A stretch of DNA of 14,751 bases from SZUA-229 sp041589455 (GTDB lineage Bacteria; Pseudomonadota; Gammaproteobacteria; SZUA-229). Below, piece after piece: positions 14,388-14,751 of the stretch. A program made the translations under genes and the position numbers. Numbering within the stretch: position 1 is the first letter of the stretch; each line of letters opens with the position of its first letter. The notes beneath the pieces are model-generated. The model saw only the letters and a list, made by a program, of their open reading frames with translations. It did no database searches and was not told where the DNA came from. Location: positions 1-14,751 of the forward strand of contig JBFHVQ010000072.1 in NCBI GenBank assembly GCA_041589455.1, in the 5' to 3' direction.

Positions 14388-14751
14388 CTATCTAATGATT
14401 TGATGTTGATCCTGATTGCCAGATTTAAATTGTCCATAGCGTTGTTTGAAATACTCATAGCTGTCTTTATTAAATGTTGCGGTTAGTCCATCGCCAGCGC
14501 TTAAGGTGCCGACGACAACGCCAATAATATCATTCATTGCAGCCAGCTTTTCAGCGTATATTTGGGTTTGTTGGAAATTTTCACGAGCCAGAGTGGTATT
14601 GTTCTGGTTGTCTGCCTGATGAGTTTGGATCAACCAGTAGTAAAAGTTGATCATTGCTTCACCATAAGCAAAGCGTTTTTCTGCTTCTTGTATACGAGTA
14701 CTATAGATTGTACTTTCTGAGCTATTCAATGCTTTATTAATTGCATGTCGG
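14388..14751 (-). CDS. Partial hypothetical protein, C-terminal part only
   Basis: The frame is open from the right edge of the window to a TAG at 14388-14390, so only the C-terminal ~120 residues are visible; the true start lies outside. A TTG at 14727-14729 could be read as a start, but the open frame continues upstream of it and no Shine-Dalgarno supports it. The visible part is mostly helical and rich in Gln, Asn, Tyr and Phe (for example YGEAMINFYYWLIQTHQADN). It then has one short hydrophobic, Gly-containing stretch (IIGVVVGTLSAGDG), possibly too short for a TM helix. I do not recognise the family. The gene is followed 37 bp later by the small Cys-containing protein in the same direction. 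Confidence 0.5.
   Translation of the reverse strand, partial: RHAINKALNSSESTIYSTRIQEAEKRFAYGEAMINFYYWLIQTHQADNQNNTTLARENFQQTQIYAEKLAAMNDIIGVVVGTLSAGDGLTATFNKDSYEYFKQRYGQFKSGNQDQHQIIR

Noticed and set aside
14727..14729. TTG as start of the rightmost gene
   Set aside because: The frame stays open upstream to the window edge and no ribosome binding site precedes the TTG, so a truncated longer gene is more likely.

Overview
The window reads as a chromosomal segment of a gammaproteobacterium. The long forms of PstC and PstA, the PhoB/PhoR types and the moderate-to-low GC content suggest a marine or sulfur/methylotroph-like lineage, but the sequence does not fix a genus. No rRNA, tRNA or CRISPR array was seen.

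Layout. Positions 1-424 are AT-rich with no gene recognised. An apparently intact IS30-family element (425-1659) follows, with 27-bp terminal inverted repeats, a candidate 2-bp GG target duplication and a full DDE transposase. A 412-bp non-coding stretch then leads into a complete phosphate-starvation locus on the + strand: pstC, pstA, pstB, phoU, phoB, phoR (2072-9432) and pstS (9529-10509). The first six genes overlap or sit within 30 bp of each other, so they look like one operon. pstS comes last, with its own promoter region. Both pstC and pstS are preceded by arrays of PhoB-type half-sites spaced about 11 bp apart. The locus is thus likely autoregulated: PhoR/PhoB senses phosphate through Pst and PhoU, then activates both promoters. 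A strong palindromic terminator (10528-10555) closes pstS and can also serve the convergent genes.

On the - strand (13855 back to 10637) lies a three-gene overlapping cluster with its own sigma70-like promoter. It encodes a TagD-type cytidylyltransferase fused to a Gfo/Idh/MocA oxidoreductase, a class V PLP aminotransferase, and a LicD-family phosphotransferase. The combination suggests a pathway that makes a CDP-activated, possibly aminated, polyol and transfers its phospho-group onto a surface glycan. The exact substituent cannot be read from sequence. This cluster is the most interesting part of the window.

The right edge holds two further - strand genes of unknown function: a small Cys-containing protein (14063-14350) and the C-terminal part of a protein that runs off the window (14388-14751).
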